Source: Maritimibacter sp. HL-12
Lineage (GTDB): Bacteria > Pseudomonadota > Alphaproteobacteria > Rhodobacterales > Rhodobacteraceae
Direction: 5' to 3'
DNA: 64,000 nucleotides
NCBI RefSeq assembly: GCF_900177545.1
Contig: NZ_FXBQ01000001.1
Location: 2,474,122 to 2,538,121 of the forward strand
Part shown: positions 42,696-52,013 of the stretch, piece after piece
Layout: every line of letters begins with the position of its first letter
Position numbering within the stretch: the first letter of the stretch is position 1
Notes under the pieces: generated by a model
Told to the model about the DNA's origin: nothing
Seen by the model: the letters and a program-made list of their open reading frames with translations, nothing else
Database searches by the model: none
Made by a program: the position numbers and the translations under genes

Positions 42696-43892
42696 ATGGC
42701 ACGGCAAGACTACATCTTCACCTCGGAATCGGTTTCCGAGGGGCATCCCGACAAGGTATGCGACCGGATCTCCGACGCAGTTCTCGATCTCTTCCTTGCG
42801 GAGGATCCGCAGGCGCGGGTGGCATGCGAGACCCTCGCGACCACCAACCGTGTCGTGATCGGCGGCGAGGTGCGCACGGCGCACAAGGACCGCGTCTGGG
42901 ACATCAAGGACCGGGTGCACGCGGTGGCGCGCGAATGCATCAGGGAGATCGGCTATGATGAAGAGCATCAGTCCGGTTTCAACTGGCAGGATGTGAATAT
43001 CGACAACCTGCTGCACGCCCAGTCCCGCGACATCGCGCGGGGTGTCGATTCCAACGAGGAAAAGAAGAAGGCCGAGGGCGCGGGCGACCAGGGCATCATG
43101 TTCGGCTACGCGGTGGACGAGACCCCGCAACTGATGCCGGCGCCGATCCTCTATGCCCACGCGATCCTGAAGCGGCTCGCAGATGCGCGCAAGGACGGCT
43201 CCGAGGCCTGGATGGGGCCGGATGCGAAGAGCCAGCTTTCGGTGCGCTACGAAGGCGGCCGGCCGATCGGGGTGAGCCAGATCGTGCTCTCGACCCAGCA
43301 TATCGACGCCGACATGACGCCTGCCGATGTGGAAGCGAAGGTCGCGCCCTATATCCGCGAGGTTCTGCCCGAGGGATGGATCACGCCGCAGACCGTCTGG
43401 CACGTGAACCCGACGGGCAAATTCGTGATCGGTGGCCCGGACGGGGACGCGGGCCTCACCGGGCGCAAGATCATCGTCGACACCTACGGCGGGGCCGCGC
43501 CGCACGGCGGCGGGGCGTTCTCGGGGAAGGATCCCACCAAGGTTGACCGCTCGGCGGCCTACGCGGCGCGCTACCTCGCCAAGAACGTGGTGGCGGCGGG
43601 GCTCGCGCGGCGCTGCACGCTGCAGCTTTCCTACGCCATCGGCGTGGCCGAGCCGCTTTCGATCTATGTCGATACCCACGGCACCGGCGAGGCTTCGGAG
43701 GAGGCGATCGAGAAGGCGGTGCGCACCGCGATGGATCTCACCCCGCGCGGCATCCGCGAACATCTCGGTCTCAACCACCCGATCTACCAGCGCACGGCGG
43801 CCTACGGCCATTTCGGCCGCGCGCCGGAGGCGGACGGCGGGTTTTCCTGGGAGAAGACCGATCTGATCGCGGCGCTGAAGGCCGCGGTCTGA
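42696..43892 (+). CDS. metK: S-adenosylmethionine synthase
   Basis: Makes S-adenosylmethionine from methionine and ATP. 398 residues. Conserved loops are visible: [19 protein letters not shown] near residue 10, [17 protein letters not shown] near 128, and the phosphate-binding [19 protein letters not shown] near 270. The GGAG ribosome-binding site lies inside the riboswitch above, so synthesis is probably feedback-regulated by SAM/SAH. It is the last gene of the phoH-ybeY-corC-lnt-metK direction before a repeat-filled gap. Confidence 0.98.
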   Translation: MARQDYIFTSESVSEGHPDKVCDRISDAVLDLFLAEDPQARVACETLATTNRVVIGGEVRTAHKDRVWDIKDRVHAVARECIREIGYDEEHQSGFNWQDVNIDNLLHAQSRDIARGVDSNEEKKKAEGAGDQGIMFGYAVDETPQLMPAPILYAHAILKRLADARKDGSEAWMGPDAKSQLSVRYEGGRPIGVSQIVLSTQHIDADMTPADVEAKVAPYIREVLPEGWITPQTVWHVNPTGKFVIGGPDGDAGLTGRKIIVDTYGGAAPHGGGAFSGKDPTKVDRSAAYAARYLAKNVVAAGLARRCTLQLSYAIGVAEPLSIYVDTHGTGEASEEAIEKAVRTAMDLTPRGIREHLGLNHPIYQRTAAYGHFGRAPEADGGFSWEKTDLIAALKAAV

Positions 43893-43930
43893 CGCGGCAG
43901 GCGGGTCGGATCGCTGCGCGACCCGACCCG

Positions 43931-44005
43931 GAAGGGGGGCTGTCTGCCCCCCTCTTGGGCCTGCGGCCCAATTCACCCCCCGAAGGTATTGTTGGACCCA
44001 AGAAG
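43931..44005 (-). repeat. Dispersed hairpin repeat, copy B
   Basis: On the minus strand this copy starts CTTCTTGGGTCCAACAATACC and CTTCGGGGGGTGAATT, then has the two hairpins ttgggcc-tgc-ggcccaa and ggggggc-agaca-gcccccc. Compared with copy A, arm lengths differ but pairing is kept. It sits between metK and trmB and may stop metK transcription. Confidence 0.78.
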
Positions 44006-44061
44006 CGGTGGGGGTGAAAAGCGGTTTTCTCCCCGGCGAAGGGGGATTAGAACCGGACGCC

Positions 44062-44775
44062 ATGACACAGGGCAAGCATTCCACCGGCGCACCATGGCGC
44101 AACTTCTATGGCCGCATCAAGGGCAAGAGTCTGCGCCCGAACCAAGAGGCGTGGCTCGACGAGGATCTGGCTGCGCTGTCGCCCGGAGCCGTGTCCCGGG
44201 ACGAGAACCCCGACCGCGCGCCGCTCGACCTGGATGCGCGGTTCGGCGGCAAGCCGGTCTGGCTCGAGGTGGGGTTTGGGGGCGGCGAACACCTCGTGCA
44301 CCAGGCCGGGTTGCACCCCGAGGTGGGGATCATCGGCTGCGAGCCTTTCATCAACGGCGTGGCGATGCTTCTGGGCAAGATCCGCAAGGCCGGCGTCGAC
44401 AATCTCGCGGTGCATCCCGGTGATGTGCGCGACCTGTTCGACGTGCTGCCGGAGGCCTCGATTGCGAAGGCCTTCCTGCTCTATCCCGATCCATGGCCGA
44501 AGAAGAGGCACCATCGCCGGCGTTTCGTCACACCCGAGTATCTCGGGCCCTTGGCCCGGGTGATGAAACCGGGGGCGGAATTGCGGATTGCCACCGATAT
44601 TCCCGACTACGTGCGCCAGGCGCTGGAGGAAGTGCCGCGCGCCGGCTTTGCGTGGCTTGCCGAGCGCCCCGGCGACTGGCGCACGCCCTGGGACGACTGG
44701 ATCTCGACGCGTTACGAGCAGAAGGCGCTGCGCGAGGGGCGGGTGCCGCATTATCTCACCTTCCGGCGGCAGTGA
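44062..44775 (+). CDS. trmB: tRNA (guanine-N7)-methyltransferase
   Basis: Methylates guanosine 46 in the variable loop of many tRNAs using SAM. 237 residues with the TrmB fold: SAM-binding [17 protein letters not shown] near residue 65, acidic [12 protein letters not shown], and the tRNA-binding signature [16 protein letters not shown] near 140. The ATG at 44062 lacks a good ribosome-binding site; an earlier in-frame GTG at 44008 abuts repeat copy B and is less likely. Confidence 0.95.
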   Translation: MTQGKHSTGAPWRNFYGRIKGKSLRPNQEAWLDEDLAALSPGAVSRDENPDRAPLDLDARFGGKPVWLEVGFGGGEHLVHQAGLHPEVGIIGCEPFINGVAMLLGKIRKAGVDNLAVHPGDVRDLFDVLPEASIAKAFLLYPDPWPKKRHHRRRFVTPEYLGPLARVMKPGAELRIATDIPDYVRQALEEVPRAGFAWLAERPGDWRTPWDDWISTRYEQKALREGRVPHYLTFRRQ

Positions 44776-44833
44776 TGATGGACCGGCGCGGGGCTTCGCG
44801 TTATCAGCCGGTGAGGCAGTCTGGAGGCGAGCA

Positions 44834-46186
44834 ATGTCCGGCCACGGTGAACCTATCCCTATGATTTCCCGCCGCGCGGGGCCGCTCAAGGGCGAAGCGC
44901 GCGTGCCGGGCGACAAGTCGATCAGCCACCGCGCGCTGATCCTTGGTGCGCTGAGCGTGGGCGAAACCGGGATCACCGGCCTGCTCGAAGGCGAAGATGT
45001 GCTCGGCACGGCGGCGGCGATGCGCGCGTTCGGGGCCGATGTGGAGCGCCTTGGCGCGGGCGATTGGCGGGTGCATGGCGTCGGCACCGGCGGCTTCGCC
45101 GAGCCCGATGACGTGATCGACTGCGGCAACGCGGGCACCGGCGTGCGGCTGATCATGGGCGCGATGGCGACGAGCCCGATCACCGCGACCTTCACCGGCG
45201 ATGCCAGCCTGCGCTCGCGCCCGATGGCGCGGATCACCGATCCCTTGGCGCTGTTCGGCGCGCGCGCCGTGGGGCGCGCGGGCGGGCGGCTGCCGATGAC
45301 GATCGTGGGCGCCGCCGACCCGGTGCCGGTGCGCTACGTCACGCCGGTGCCAAGCGCGCAGGTGAAATCGGCGGTGCTGCTGGCGGGGCTGAACGCACCG
45401 GGCGAAACCGTGGTGATCGAGCGCGAGGCGACGCGCGACCATACCGAGCGGATGCTGGCCGGGTTCGGGGCTGAGCTGCGGGTGGAAGAAACCGACGAGG
45501 GCCGGGTGATCACGCTTCGGGGCCAGCCGGAACTGCGCCCGCAGGAGATCGCCGTGCCGCGCGATCCCTCGTCGGCGGCCTTCCCGGTCTGCGCCGCGCT
45601 GATCGTGGAGGGCTCGGATGTGCTGGTGCCCAATATCGGGCTGAACCCGACCCGGGCAGGGCTGTTCGAGACCCTGCGCGAGATGGGGGCCAATCTCGAC
45701 TACGAGAACCCGCGCGAGGAGGGCGGCGAGCCGGTGGCCGATCTGCGCGCAAGGTTCTCGCCGGACATGAAGGGCATCCGCGTGCCGCCGGAACGCGCCG
45801 CCAGCATGATCGACGAATACCCGATCCTGAGCGTGGTGGCATCCTTCGCCGAGGGGCGCACCGAGATGGTGGGGGTGAAGGAGCTTCGGGTGAAGGAAAG
45901 CGACCGGATCGACGCGATGGCGCGCGGGCTGGAGACCAACGGCGTAGGAATCGAGGAAGGCCCTGATTTCATGGTGGTGCACGGCATGGGGCCGGGCGGC
46001 GTGCCGGGTGGGGCCACGGCCGCGGCGCGGCTCGACCACCGGATCGCGATGAGCTTCCTCGTGCTCGGGATGGCGACGAAAAAGCCCGTGCGGGTGGATG
46101 ACGGCGCGCCCATCGCCACCAGTTTTCCCGGCTTCGAGCCGCTGATGGCGGGGCTCGGGGCGCGGATCGAACGCGCGACGGACTAG
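44834..46186 (+). CDS. aroA: 3-phosphoshikimate 1-carboxyvinyltransferase (EPSP synthase)
   Basis: Shikimate-pathway enzyme joining shikimate-3-phosphate and phosphoenolpyruvate; target of glyphosate. 450 residues. Motifs include [32 protein letters not shown] (the GNAGTA-type PEP loop, here with Gly in place of Ala after Thr), [15 protein letters not shown], and [14 protein letters not shown] near the C-terminal half. The GNAGTGVRL form and SSAAFP are those of class II (less glyphosate-sensitive) enzymes such as Agrobacterium CP4. A TGGAGG site precedes the ATG at six bases. The membrane-cmk open frame begins five bases after its stop. Confidence 0.95.
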   Translation: MSGHGEPIPMISRRAGPLKGEARVPGDKSISHRALILGALSVGETGITGLLEGEDVLGTAAAMRAFGADVERLGAGDWRVHGVGTGGFAEPDDVIDCGNAGTGVRLIMGAMATSPITATFTGDASLRSRPMARITDPLALFGARAVGRAGGRLPMTIVGAADPVPVRYVTPVPSAQVKSAVLLAGLNAPGETVVIEREATRDHTERMLAGFGAELRVEETDEGRVITLRGQPELRPQEIAVPRDPSSAAFPVCAALIVEGSDVLVPNIGLNPTRAGLFETLREMGANLDYENPREEGGEPVADLRARFSPDMKGIRVPPERAASMIDEYPILSVVASFAEGRTEMVGVKELRVKESDRIDAMARGLETNGVGIEEGPDFMVVHGMGPGGVPGGATAAARLDHRIAMSFLVLGMATKKPVRVDDGAPIATSFPGFEPLMAGLGARIERATD

Positions 46187-46190
46187 GCCG

Positions 46191-47342
46191 GTGCTGCGCT
46201 CGGGGCCGCTCCTGGTGTTCTTCGGGCTGACGGCCGTTGCCGGTCTGATCGCGATGCGGGTCTGGACCGTGCCGCTGATCGAGGCGGGCGGATTGCCGAT
46301 GCTGGACACCCGCATGGCGGGGTATAGCCCCGCCGAGCTGCGCGCCTTTCTCGCCAGCCTGAGCCCCGAGGCGCGGGCGGCCTATCTCGGTCCGCAACGG
46401 GTGCTCGACACGCTGATGCCGGTTGCCCTGACGGCGGCGCTGGGACTGCTGATCTACCGGCTGGCGGCGCGCTGGGCCTGGTGGCTTGGGGCGGTGCTGG
46501 CGCTGGTGCCGCTGGTCTATTTCGCCTTCGACATGCTGGAGAACGCGCAAGTGGCGGCGATATTGCGCGCAGGCGGCGCGAGTGACACGATGGCCGAGGC
46601 GGCCAGCGGTTACACGGTGGCCAAGGCCGAGGCGTTGCGGGCGGCGGTGGCTCTGGCGCTCATCGCGCTGGCGGCGCGGGCGGGCGAGAAGGCACTGGGC
46701 CGGGGTGGCAGGAAGGGCAGAAGAGCAATGGCGTTCACGGTGGCGATCGACGGGCCGGCGGCGGCTGGCAAGGGCACGATCTCGCGGGCGGTGGCGGAGC
46801 ATTTCGGCTTTGCGCATCTCGATACCGGGCTGCTCTATCGCGCGGTGGGCGCGAAGGTGACGCAAGGGGTAGATCCGCTGGAGGCCGCGGAGGCGCTGAA
46901 GGCGGAGGATCTGAACGCCGAGGGGTTGCGCACGCAGGCGGCGGCCGAGGCCGCGAGCCGGGTGGCGGCGAATCCGCAGGTGCGCGCGGCCCTCGTCGAT
47001 TTCCAGCGCGCCTTTGCCACCCGGGCGGGCGGTGCGGTGCTCGACGGGCGCGATATCGGCACCGTGATCTGTCCCGAGGCACCGGCCAAGCTCTTCGTCA
47101 CCGCCAGCCCCGAGGTGCGGGCGGAACGTCGCTATCTCGAACTGACCGAGGGCGGCCACGAGGTAACGCGCGCCGAAGTGCTTGAGGACGTGAAGGCCCG
47201 CGACGCGCGCGACAGCGAACGCGTCACCGCGCCGCTCAAACCCGCTGACGACGCGGTGGTGATCGACACGTCGGAAATGTCGATCGAGGAGGCGGTGGCG
47301 GCCGCGATCGGCGCGGTGCAGGCGCGGGGCGCGGCAACCTGA
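46191..47342 (+). CDS. Membrane domain fused in frame to cytidylate kinase
   Basis: One uninterrupted frame of 383 codons from GTG 46191. Residues 1-179 are hydrophobic with about four predicted membrane spans (near 5-22, 78-92, 93-112, 146-160) and a periplasmic-looking loop [13 protein letters not shown]; residues 180-383 are a complete CMP kinase. The membrane half alone is normally a separate small protein with its own stop; here none separates them. Four spans would leave the kinase on the cytoplasmic side, so a membrane-tethered kinase is physically reasonable. Whether the product is one fusion protein or two products (see the internal start) is unresolved, and a frameshift or base error is possible. 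Confidence 0.6.
   Translation: MLRSGPLLVFFGLTAVAGLIAMRVWTVPLIEAGGLPMLDTRMAGYSPAELRAFLASLSPEARAAYLGPQRVLDTLMPVALTAALGLLIYRLAARWAWWLGAVLALVPLVYFAFDMLENAQVAAILRAGGASDTMAEAASGYTVAKAEALRAAVALALIALAARAGEKALGRGGRKGRRAMAFTVAIDGPAAAGKGTISRAVAEHFGFAHLDTGLLYRAVGAKVTQGVDPLEAAEALKAEDLNAEGLRTQAAAEAASRVAANPQVRAALVDFQRAFATRAGGAVLDGRDIGTVICPEAPAKLFVTASPEVRAERRYLELTEGGHEVTRAEVLEDVKARDARDSERVTAPLKPADDAVVIDTSEMSIEEAVAAAIGAVQARGAAT
46728..47342 (+). CDS. cmk: Cytidylate kinase, from the internal start
   Basis: Phosphorylates CMP/dCMP to the diphosphates. From ATG 46728 the product is 204 residues, the usual length, opening [26 protein letters not shown]-like (P-loop GPAAAGKGT), with [12 protein letters not shown] (nucleoside binding) and [15 protein letters not shown] near residue 100. 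A GGAAGGG site lies 11-17 bases before this ATG, so independent translation is plausible even though the frame is open upstream. It is the normal aroA-cmk-rpsA neighbour. Confidence 0.93.
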   Translation: MAFTVAIDGPAAAGKGTISRAVAEHFGFAHLDTGLLYRAVGAKVTQGVDPLEAAEALKAEDLNAEGLRTQAAAEAASRVAANPQVRAALVDFQRAFATRAGGAVLDGRDIGTVICPEAPAKLFVTASPEVRAERRYLELTEGGHEVTRAEVLEDVKARDARDSERVTAPLKPADDAVVIDTSEMSIEEAVAAAIGAVQARGAAT

Positions 47343-47376
47343 TCTGCAGGTCGCGCCGGTCTCCGGTCTGCCGGGT

Positions 47377-48006
47377 TCAGGGCTCGTCGGCGTAGCCGAG
47401 CATCTCGAAATCGGCCTCGTAGAGCGCGCGGATGATGGCGATATCGTCGCGCGAGAGATCCGCCAGCGCGGCGCGTGGGGTGGAGCGGTTGGCGTGCGGG
47501 ATCGGCGCGGCAAGGCCGGTTCGGGCGCGGATCTCCGGTTCGGCGGCGGCGAGATCTTCGAGGCGGAAGCTGGCCGACAGCATCGGCGTACCACGCGAAT
47601 CGGTGAGAAAATCCACCTGCGGGCGCAGGAAATAGTACTGCCGAGCCGGGTCGTCACGATGTTCAAAGGCACCGGGGAGGGTGGTCTGAACGAAGGCCGA
47701 GAGCGAGATTCTCGGGTTGAGGTAGTGATAGAACGACAACACCCGGGCGAACGGCGAACGCACGAGGGCGAAGCTGAAGTAGCTGTCGAACACCTCGGCG
47801 CTGAGGTAATGGCAGTCCACGTAATCGCGCGCCAGAAGGTGCGCGAGGCGCGGCGGGCCGAGGCGGGGCTGGTCATTGGGCCTGAGCAGCAGCGGCGCGC
47901 GCTCGGCCCAGGACAGCCCGAGGTCGGCGAGAAAGGCGGCCTCGATGCTCTGGCCGCCACACTTCGGGATATGAACGAAAACGGTCTTGTGCGGATGCGA
48001 GATCAT
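47377..48006 (-). CDS. Sulfotransferase family 2 protein
   Basis: A 209-residue PAPS-dependent sulfotransferase, or related P-loop nucleotidyl-group transferase. The 5'-phosphosulfate-binding motif TVFVHIPKCGGQSIE lies at the N terminus, and FALVRSPFARVLSFYHYLNP (3'-phosphate loop) near residue 75; both fit carbohydrate sulfotransferases. It probably sulfates a surface glycan; the acceptor is unknown. It lies on the minus strand between cmk and rpsA, which are adjacent in relatives. Its start is 70 bases from the candidate rpsA promoter. Confidence 0.85.
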   Translation of the reverse strand: MISHPHKTVFVHIPKCGGQSIEAAFLADLGLSWAERAPLLLRPNDQPRLGPPRLAHLLARDYVDCHYLSAEVFDSYFSFALVRSPFARVLSFYHYLNPRISLSAFVQTTLPGAFEHRDDPARQYYFLRPQVDFLTDSRGTPMLSASFRLEDLAAAEPEIRARTGLAAPIPHANRSTPRAALADLSRDDIAIIRALYEADFEMLGYADEP

Positions 48007-48075
48007 GAAAGCCTGCCAATCGTGTCTGTCGCAGCTTAGCGGCCCCTTGCGCCAAGGCAAATCCCCCGAAACCCC

Positions 48076-48104
48076 TTGCCAGACGGGACGAAAGCCCGTA
48101 TAGC
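48076..48104 (+). promoter_or_regulatory. Candidate rpsA promoter
   Basis: TTGCCA (48076-48081), 17-base spacer, TATAGC (48099-48104): a good sigma-70 match in the gap between the sulfotransferase start and rpsA. It predicts a leader of about 170 bases. Confidence 0.6.
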
Positions 48105-48147
48105 CCCGCGCCAAGGCAAGAACAAAAGCCGCATGACGAGAGCGAGC

Positions 48148-48248
48148 AGGGTCGGGCAACCGGCCCTCTTTGTTTTGCGAAAGATTTTTTGCTCCGGGTG
48201 ATCCGGTCTTGCCTGCAAACCGATGAAAGACCGGCGGAGACAACCGCC
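48148..48248 (+). promoter_or_regulatory. Structured rpsA leader
   Basis: Three hairpins in the rpsA 5' untranslated region: a terminator-like 8-bp stem with GCAA tetraloop (48148-48155 with 48160-48167) followed by U-rich sequence; a perfect 8-bp stem CCGGTCTT/AAGACCGG (48203-48210 with 48227-48234); and ggcgg/ccgcc (48233-48237 with 48244-48248). The last two share bases 48233-48234, so they compete. This could be an attenuator or an S1 autoregulation site. Confidence 0.45.
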
Positions 48249-48283
48249 AGGCCCGAATAATGACCAAAGGAACCGAAACACGC

Positions 48284-49963
48284 ATGTGCGCTAAAGCATC
48301 CATGGAGGAATTCGAAGCCCTCCTCAACGAAAGCTTCGAAATGGACACGCCCGACGAGGGCTCTGTTGTCAAAGGCAAGGTCATCGCCATCGAGGCGGGA
48401 CAAGCCATCATCGATGTCGGCTACAAGATGGAAGGCCGCGTCGATCTGAAAGAATTCGCGAACCCCGGTGAAGCGCCGAATATCTCGGTGGGTGACGAGG
48501 TGGAAGTGTTCCTCCGCGCCGCCGAAAACGCCCGTGGCGAAGCCGTCATCAGCCGCGAGATGGCCCGCCGCGAAGAAGCCTGGGATCGTCTTGAAAAGGC
48601 CTATGCCGACGAGGAGCGCGTCGAGGGCGCGATCTTCGGCCGCGTCAAGGGCGGCTTCACCGTCGATCTCGGCGGTGCCGTGGCCTTCCTGCCCGGCTCC
48701 CAGGTCGATGTTCGCCCGGTGCGCGATGCCGGCCCGCTGATGGGCCTCAAGCAGCCGTTCCAGATCCTCAAGATGGACCGTCGCCGTGGCAACATCGTGG
48801 TGTCGCGTCGGGCGATCCTCGAAGAAAGCCGCGCCGAGCAGCGCGCCGAGGTGATCGCCAACCTGACCGAGGGCCAGACCGTCGACGGCGTCGTCAAGAA
48901 CATCACCGAATACGGTGCCTTCGTTGACCTCGGCGGTGTGGACGGGCTCCTGCACGTCACCGACATGGCCTGGCGCCGCGTCAACCACCCGTCCGAGATC
49001 CTGTCGATCGGCGAGACCATCAAGGTTCAGGTCATCAAGATCAACAAGGAAACCCACCGCATCAGCCTCGGCATCAAGCAGCTGCAGGAAGATCCGTGGG
49101 ATCTGGTGGCCGGCAAGTTCCCGCTGGGCTCGGTGCACAAGGGCCGCGTGACCAACATCACCGACTACGGCGCCTTCGTGGAGCTGGAGCCGGGTGTCGA
49201 AGGCCTCGTGCACGTCTCGGAAATGTCGTGGACGAAGAAGAACGTCCATCCCGGCAAGATCGTCTCGACGAGCCAGGAAGTCGACGTCATGGTGCTCGAG
49301 ATCGACGCCGCCAAGCGCCGCGTCTCGCTCGGCCTCAAGCAAACCCAGCGCAACCCGTGGGAAGTCTTTGCCGAGACGCACCCGGAGGGCACCGAGGTTG
49401 AGGGCGAGGTCAAGAACATCACCGAGTTCGGCCTGTTCATCGGTCTCGAAGGCGATATCGACGGCATGGTGCACCTTTCGGATCTGAGCTGGGATCAGCG
49501 CGGCGAAGAAGCCATCCAGGAATACCGCAAGGGCGACGTGGTTCAGGCCGTGGTGTCCGAAGTCGACGTCGAGAAGGAACGGATTTCGCTCTCGATCAAG
49601 GCGCTCGGCGGCGACAAGTTCGCTGAAGCGGTTGGTGGCGTGAAGCGCGGTTCGATCATCACCGTCACCGTGACGGCGATCGAGGATGGCGGCATCGAGG
49701 TGGAATACGAGGGCATGAAATCCTTCATCCGCCGCTCCGACCTGTCGCGCGACCGGGCGGAACAGCGCCCCGAGCGTTTCCAGGTTGGCGATCACGTCGA
49801 TGCGCGCGTCACCAATGTCGACGCGAAAACCCGTCGTCTTGGCCTCTCGATCAAGGCCCGCGAGATCGCCGAAGAGAAGGAAGCCGTGCAGCAGTATGGC
49901 TCGTCCGACTCGGGCGCTTCGCTCGGCGACATCCTTGGCGCGGCGCTGAAGGGCGACAAGTAG
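48284..49963 (+). CDS. rpsA: 30S ribosomal protein S1
   Basis: RNA-binding ribosomal protein that recruits mRNAs to the 30S subunit. From ATG 48284 it has 559 residues and six S1 domains; the domain cores NITEYGAFVDLGGVDGLLHV, NITDYGAFVELEPGVEGLVHV and NITEFGLFIGLEGDIDGMVHL mark domains 3-5. The acidic N-terminal EEFEALLNESFEMDTPDEG fits alphaproteobacterial S1. An in-frame ATG at 48260 is a possible alternative start. It is preceded by a long structured leader and followed by a strong terminator. In relatives ihfB follows directly; here an aldehyde dehydrogenase on the other strand intervenes. Confidence 0.97.
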   Translation: MCAKASMEEFEALLNESFEMDTPDEGSVVKGKVIAIEAGQAIIDVGYKMEGRVDLKEFANPGEAPNISVGDEVEVFLRAAENARGEAVISREMARREEAWDRLEKAYADEERVEGAIFGRVKGGFTVDLGGAVAFLPGSQVDVRPVRDAGPLMGLKQPFQILKMDRRRGNIVVSRRAILEESRAEQRAEVIANLTEGQTVDGVVKNITEYGAFVDLGGVDGLLHVTDMAWRRVNHPSEILSIGETIKVQVIKINKETHRISLGIKQLQEDPWDLVAGKFPLGSVHKGRVTNITDYGAFVELEPGVEGLVHVSEMSWTKKNVHPGKIVSTSQEVDVMVLEIDAAKRRVSLGLKQTQRNPWEVFAETHPEGTEVEGEVKNITEFGLFIGLEGDIDGMVHLSDLSWDQRGEEAIQEYRKGDVVQAVVSEVDVEKERISLSIKALGGDKFAEAVGGVKRGSIITVTVTAIEDGGIEVEYEGMKSFIRRSDLSRDRAEQRPERFQVGDHVDARVTNVDAKTRRLGLSIKAREIAEEKEAVQQYGSSDSGASLGDILGAALKGDK

Positions 49964-49984
49964 GCCTCGGCGCGTTACGAATGG

Positions 49985-50013
49985 AAGGCCCCGCCCTCGC
50001 GCGGGGCCTTTTT
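49985..50013 (+). terminator. Intrinsic terminator after rpsA
   Basis: Perfect 10-bp stem aaggccccgc / gcggggcctt (49985-49994 with 50001-50010), six-base loop and TTTTT. Bidirectional placement also serves the convergent aldehyde dehydrogenase gene. Confidence 0.9.
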
Positions 50014-50024
50014 ATTTGCCGCGA

Positions 50025-51401
50025 TCAGAACAACCGCCGCAGCCAGCGCCGGGTGCGCGCGGAATAGGGCGGATACCGCTTCGCGATGTCGCCCCAGGTC
50101 CATTTTCGCAGCACCGGTTTGAGATGGCTGAAGCTGTCGAAGGACGCGGCCCCGTGATAGGCCCCGATCCCGCTTGCCCCGATGCCGCCAAAGGGCAGCC
50201 CCGGCGGAGAGACCTGCATCATCACGTCGTTGATCACCACCCCGCCCGAACTTGTCGCCGCGATCACCGTGCGGTGCGTTTCGCGGCTCGCGCTGAACAG
50301 GTAGAGAGCCAGCGGTCTTGGCCCGGCGCCGACATGGGCGATGGCCGCTTCGATGCTGTCCACCTCGATCACCGGCAGGATGGGCCCGAAGATCTCCTGG
50401 TCCAGCGCCGCAGCGCCTTCGGGCAGGTTGCGCAGGATGGTGGGGGCGATGAACAGCGTTTCCGCATCGGTCTGGCCACCGAACAGGATTTCGCCCTCGC
50501 CGAGCATCCGTGCCAGCCGGTCGAAATGGCGGCGATTGACGATCCGGCCGTAGTGGCGGCTGGTGTCGGGCGACGGACCGAGTTGGCGGCGGAATGCAGC
50601 GCCGAGGGCGGCGAGGAATGGCTCGGTGGCCGCGCTTTCGACCAGAACGTAGTCGGGGGCGACGCAGGTCTGCCCGGCATTGAGGCCCTTGCCCCAGGCA
50701 ATGCGCCGGGCGGCGACGGCGAGATCGGCATCGCCCGCCACGATCGCGGGATTCTTGCCGCCAAGTTCGAGCACCACCGGGGTGAGATGCGCGCTTGCCG
50801 CCCGCATCACCTTGCGCCCCACGGCGGTGCTGCCGGTGTAGAACACCAGATCGAAAGGTTCGGCCAGCAGCGCCTCGGCAGTTTCGGCATCGCCCTCGAT
50901 CACGCGCAGGGCGTTCGGGTCGAGATATTCCGGCAGCAGCCGCGCCAGCAGCGCCGAGGTGGCCGGGGCAATCTCGGAGGGTTTGAGCACCGCGCAACAG
51001 CCTGCCGCGAGGGCACCGATCAGCGGATTCAGCGAGAGGTGCCAAGGGTAGTTCCACGGCGCAAGGATCAGCACCACGCCGCGCGGCTCGGGCTGGAGCC
51101 AGGCCCGGCCGGGCAGGTTGAACAGATCGATCGGCCGCCGCCTTGGACGCGCCCATGAGGCAAGGTTTTTCAGCGCATGGCGGGCATGGCTGGCGATATA
51201 GCCGATCTCGGTGGTGTAGGCCTCGAAGGCGGGCTTGCCGAGATCGGCAGCCAGGGCCTCGGCGATCTCGGCCTCGCGCTCCCGGCTCATCGCCAACAGG
51301 GCTTCGAGCTGCGCGCGCCGCCAGCCGAGCGGGCGTGTGGTCCCGGCGTCGAAATGCGCCCGGAGCGTTGCGATATGCGATTGGATTTCTGCTCCGATCA
51401 T
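50025..51401 (-). CDS. Aldehyde dehydrogenase (coniferyl-aldehyde-dehydrogenase-like)
   Basis: A 458-residue NAD(P)-dependent aldehyde dehydrogenase. The nucleotide-binding LAPWNYPWHLSLNPLIGALAAG, the FYTGSTAVGRKVM loop, catalytic Glu in VLELGGKNPAIV and nucleophile Cys in NAGQTCVAPDYVLV are all present, as is the C-terminal PPGLPFGGIGASGIGAYHG. The compact form and the LGGKNP/NAGQTCVAPDY pair match the class 3/coniferyl-aldehyde dehydrogenase branch, whose members oxidise medium-chain or aromatic aldehydes. Start 51401 has a GAGGGGAAA site; the frame continues upstream without family similarity. Confidence 0.92.
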   Translation of the reverse strand: MIGAEIQSHIATLRAHFDAGTTRPLGWRRAQLEALLAMSREREAEIAEALAADLGKPAFEAYTTEIGYIASHARHALKNLASWARPRRRPIDLFNLPGRAWLQPEPRGVVLILAPWNYPWHLSLNPLIGALAAGCCAVLKPSEIAPATSALLARLLPEYLDPNALRVIEGDAETAEALLAEPFDLVFYTGSTAVGRKVMRAASAHLTPVVLELGGKNPAIVAGDADLAVAARRIAWGKGLNAGQTCVAPDYVLVESAATEPFLAALGAAFRRQLGPSPDTSRHYGRIVNRRHFDRLARMLGEGEILFGGQTDAETLFIAPTILRNLPEGAAALDQEIFGPILPVIEVDSIEAAIAHVGAGPRPLALYLFSASRETHRTVIAATSSGGVVINDVMMQVSPPGLPFGGIGASGIGAYHGAASFDSFSHLKPVLRKWTWGDIAKRYPPYSARTRRWLRRLF

Positions 51402-51718
51402 GCATTTCCCCTCGTGCGCGATGGTGGCAGCGCCGGCCGGCAGGCGCAATGGAGAGCCGGGGCCAGGCACGCGCCAATCCGGCGAAATGGCGACCGAATC
51501 AAGCAACCGCTCGGGTGGAAGAATACGCGATGGATGCCGGACATGCCGCTTCTCCATGTCCCGACCGCCGAGATTAGTGGGAAAAACCAGCGTTTTACGG
51601 GCAAATCCGCCTCCGCAATCTGCGCGAAGATGTTTTCCGCCCGCCGCTTTCGGCCTATAGTCGGATCATAAGGGTGCGCTGGCTCAGAACGTGCCCGGCG
51701 GAAAATCGGGGGGCTTGG
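51402..51718. promoter_or_regulatory. Divergent promoter region between aldehyde dehydrogenase and ihfB
   Basis: 317 bases with no convincing gene. A possible ihfB promoter is TTTTCC (51633-51638) with a 17-base spacer and TATAGT (51656-51661), leaving a 50-base leader. The rest, toward the aldehyde dehydrogenase start, shows nothing I can name. Confidence 0.4.
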
Positions 51719-52000
51719 ATGATCCGGTCAGAACTGATTCAGAAGATCGCGGACGAAAACCCGCATCTCTACCAGCGCGACGTTGAGCGCATCGTGAACA
51801 CCATCTTCGAGGAAATCATCGAGGCGATGGCCCGGGGCGACCGGGTCGAACTTCGCGGCTTCGGGGCCTTCTCGGTGAAACGGCGCGACGCGCGGGTGGG
51901 GCGCAATCCGCGCACCGGCGAGTCGGTGCAGGTTGAGCAAAAACACGTGCCGTTCTTCAAGACCGGCAAGTATCTGCGGGATCGGCTGAACGGAAGGTAA
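51719..52000 (+). CDS. ihfB: Integration host factor subunit beta
   Basis: A 93-residue DNA-bending nucleoid protein that pairs with IhfA. The HU/IHF fold runs from [19 protein letters not shown] through the conserved [23 protein letters not shown] beta-arm, in which the intercalating Pro is followed by the basic tip. The ihfA gene is not in the window. It begins the ihfB-lapA-trpF-GNAT-trpB direction. Confidence 0.95.
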   Translation: MIRSELIQKIADENPHLYQRDVERIVNTIFEEIIEAMARGDRVELRGFGAFSVKRRDARVGRNPRTGESVQVEQKHVPFFKTGKYLRDRLNGR

Positions 52001-52013
52001 AGGAGGCCGAGCC

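Noticed and set aside
44774-44866. 30-codon frame between trmB and aroA
   Set aside because: Overlaps the aroA ribosome-binding site and start; no conservation could be judged.
47873-49795. A 640-codon minus-strand open frame opposite rpsA
   Set aside because: Antisense of the S1 repeats; no signal, motif or ribosome-binding site.
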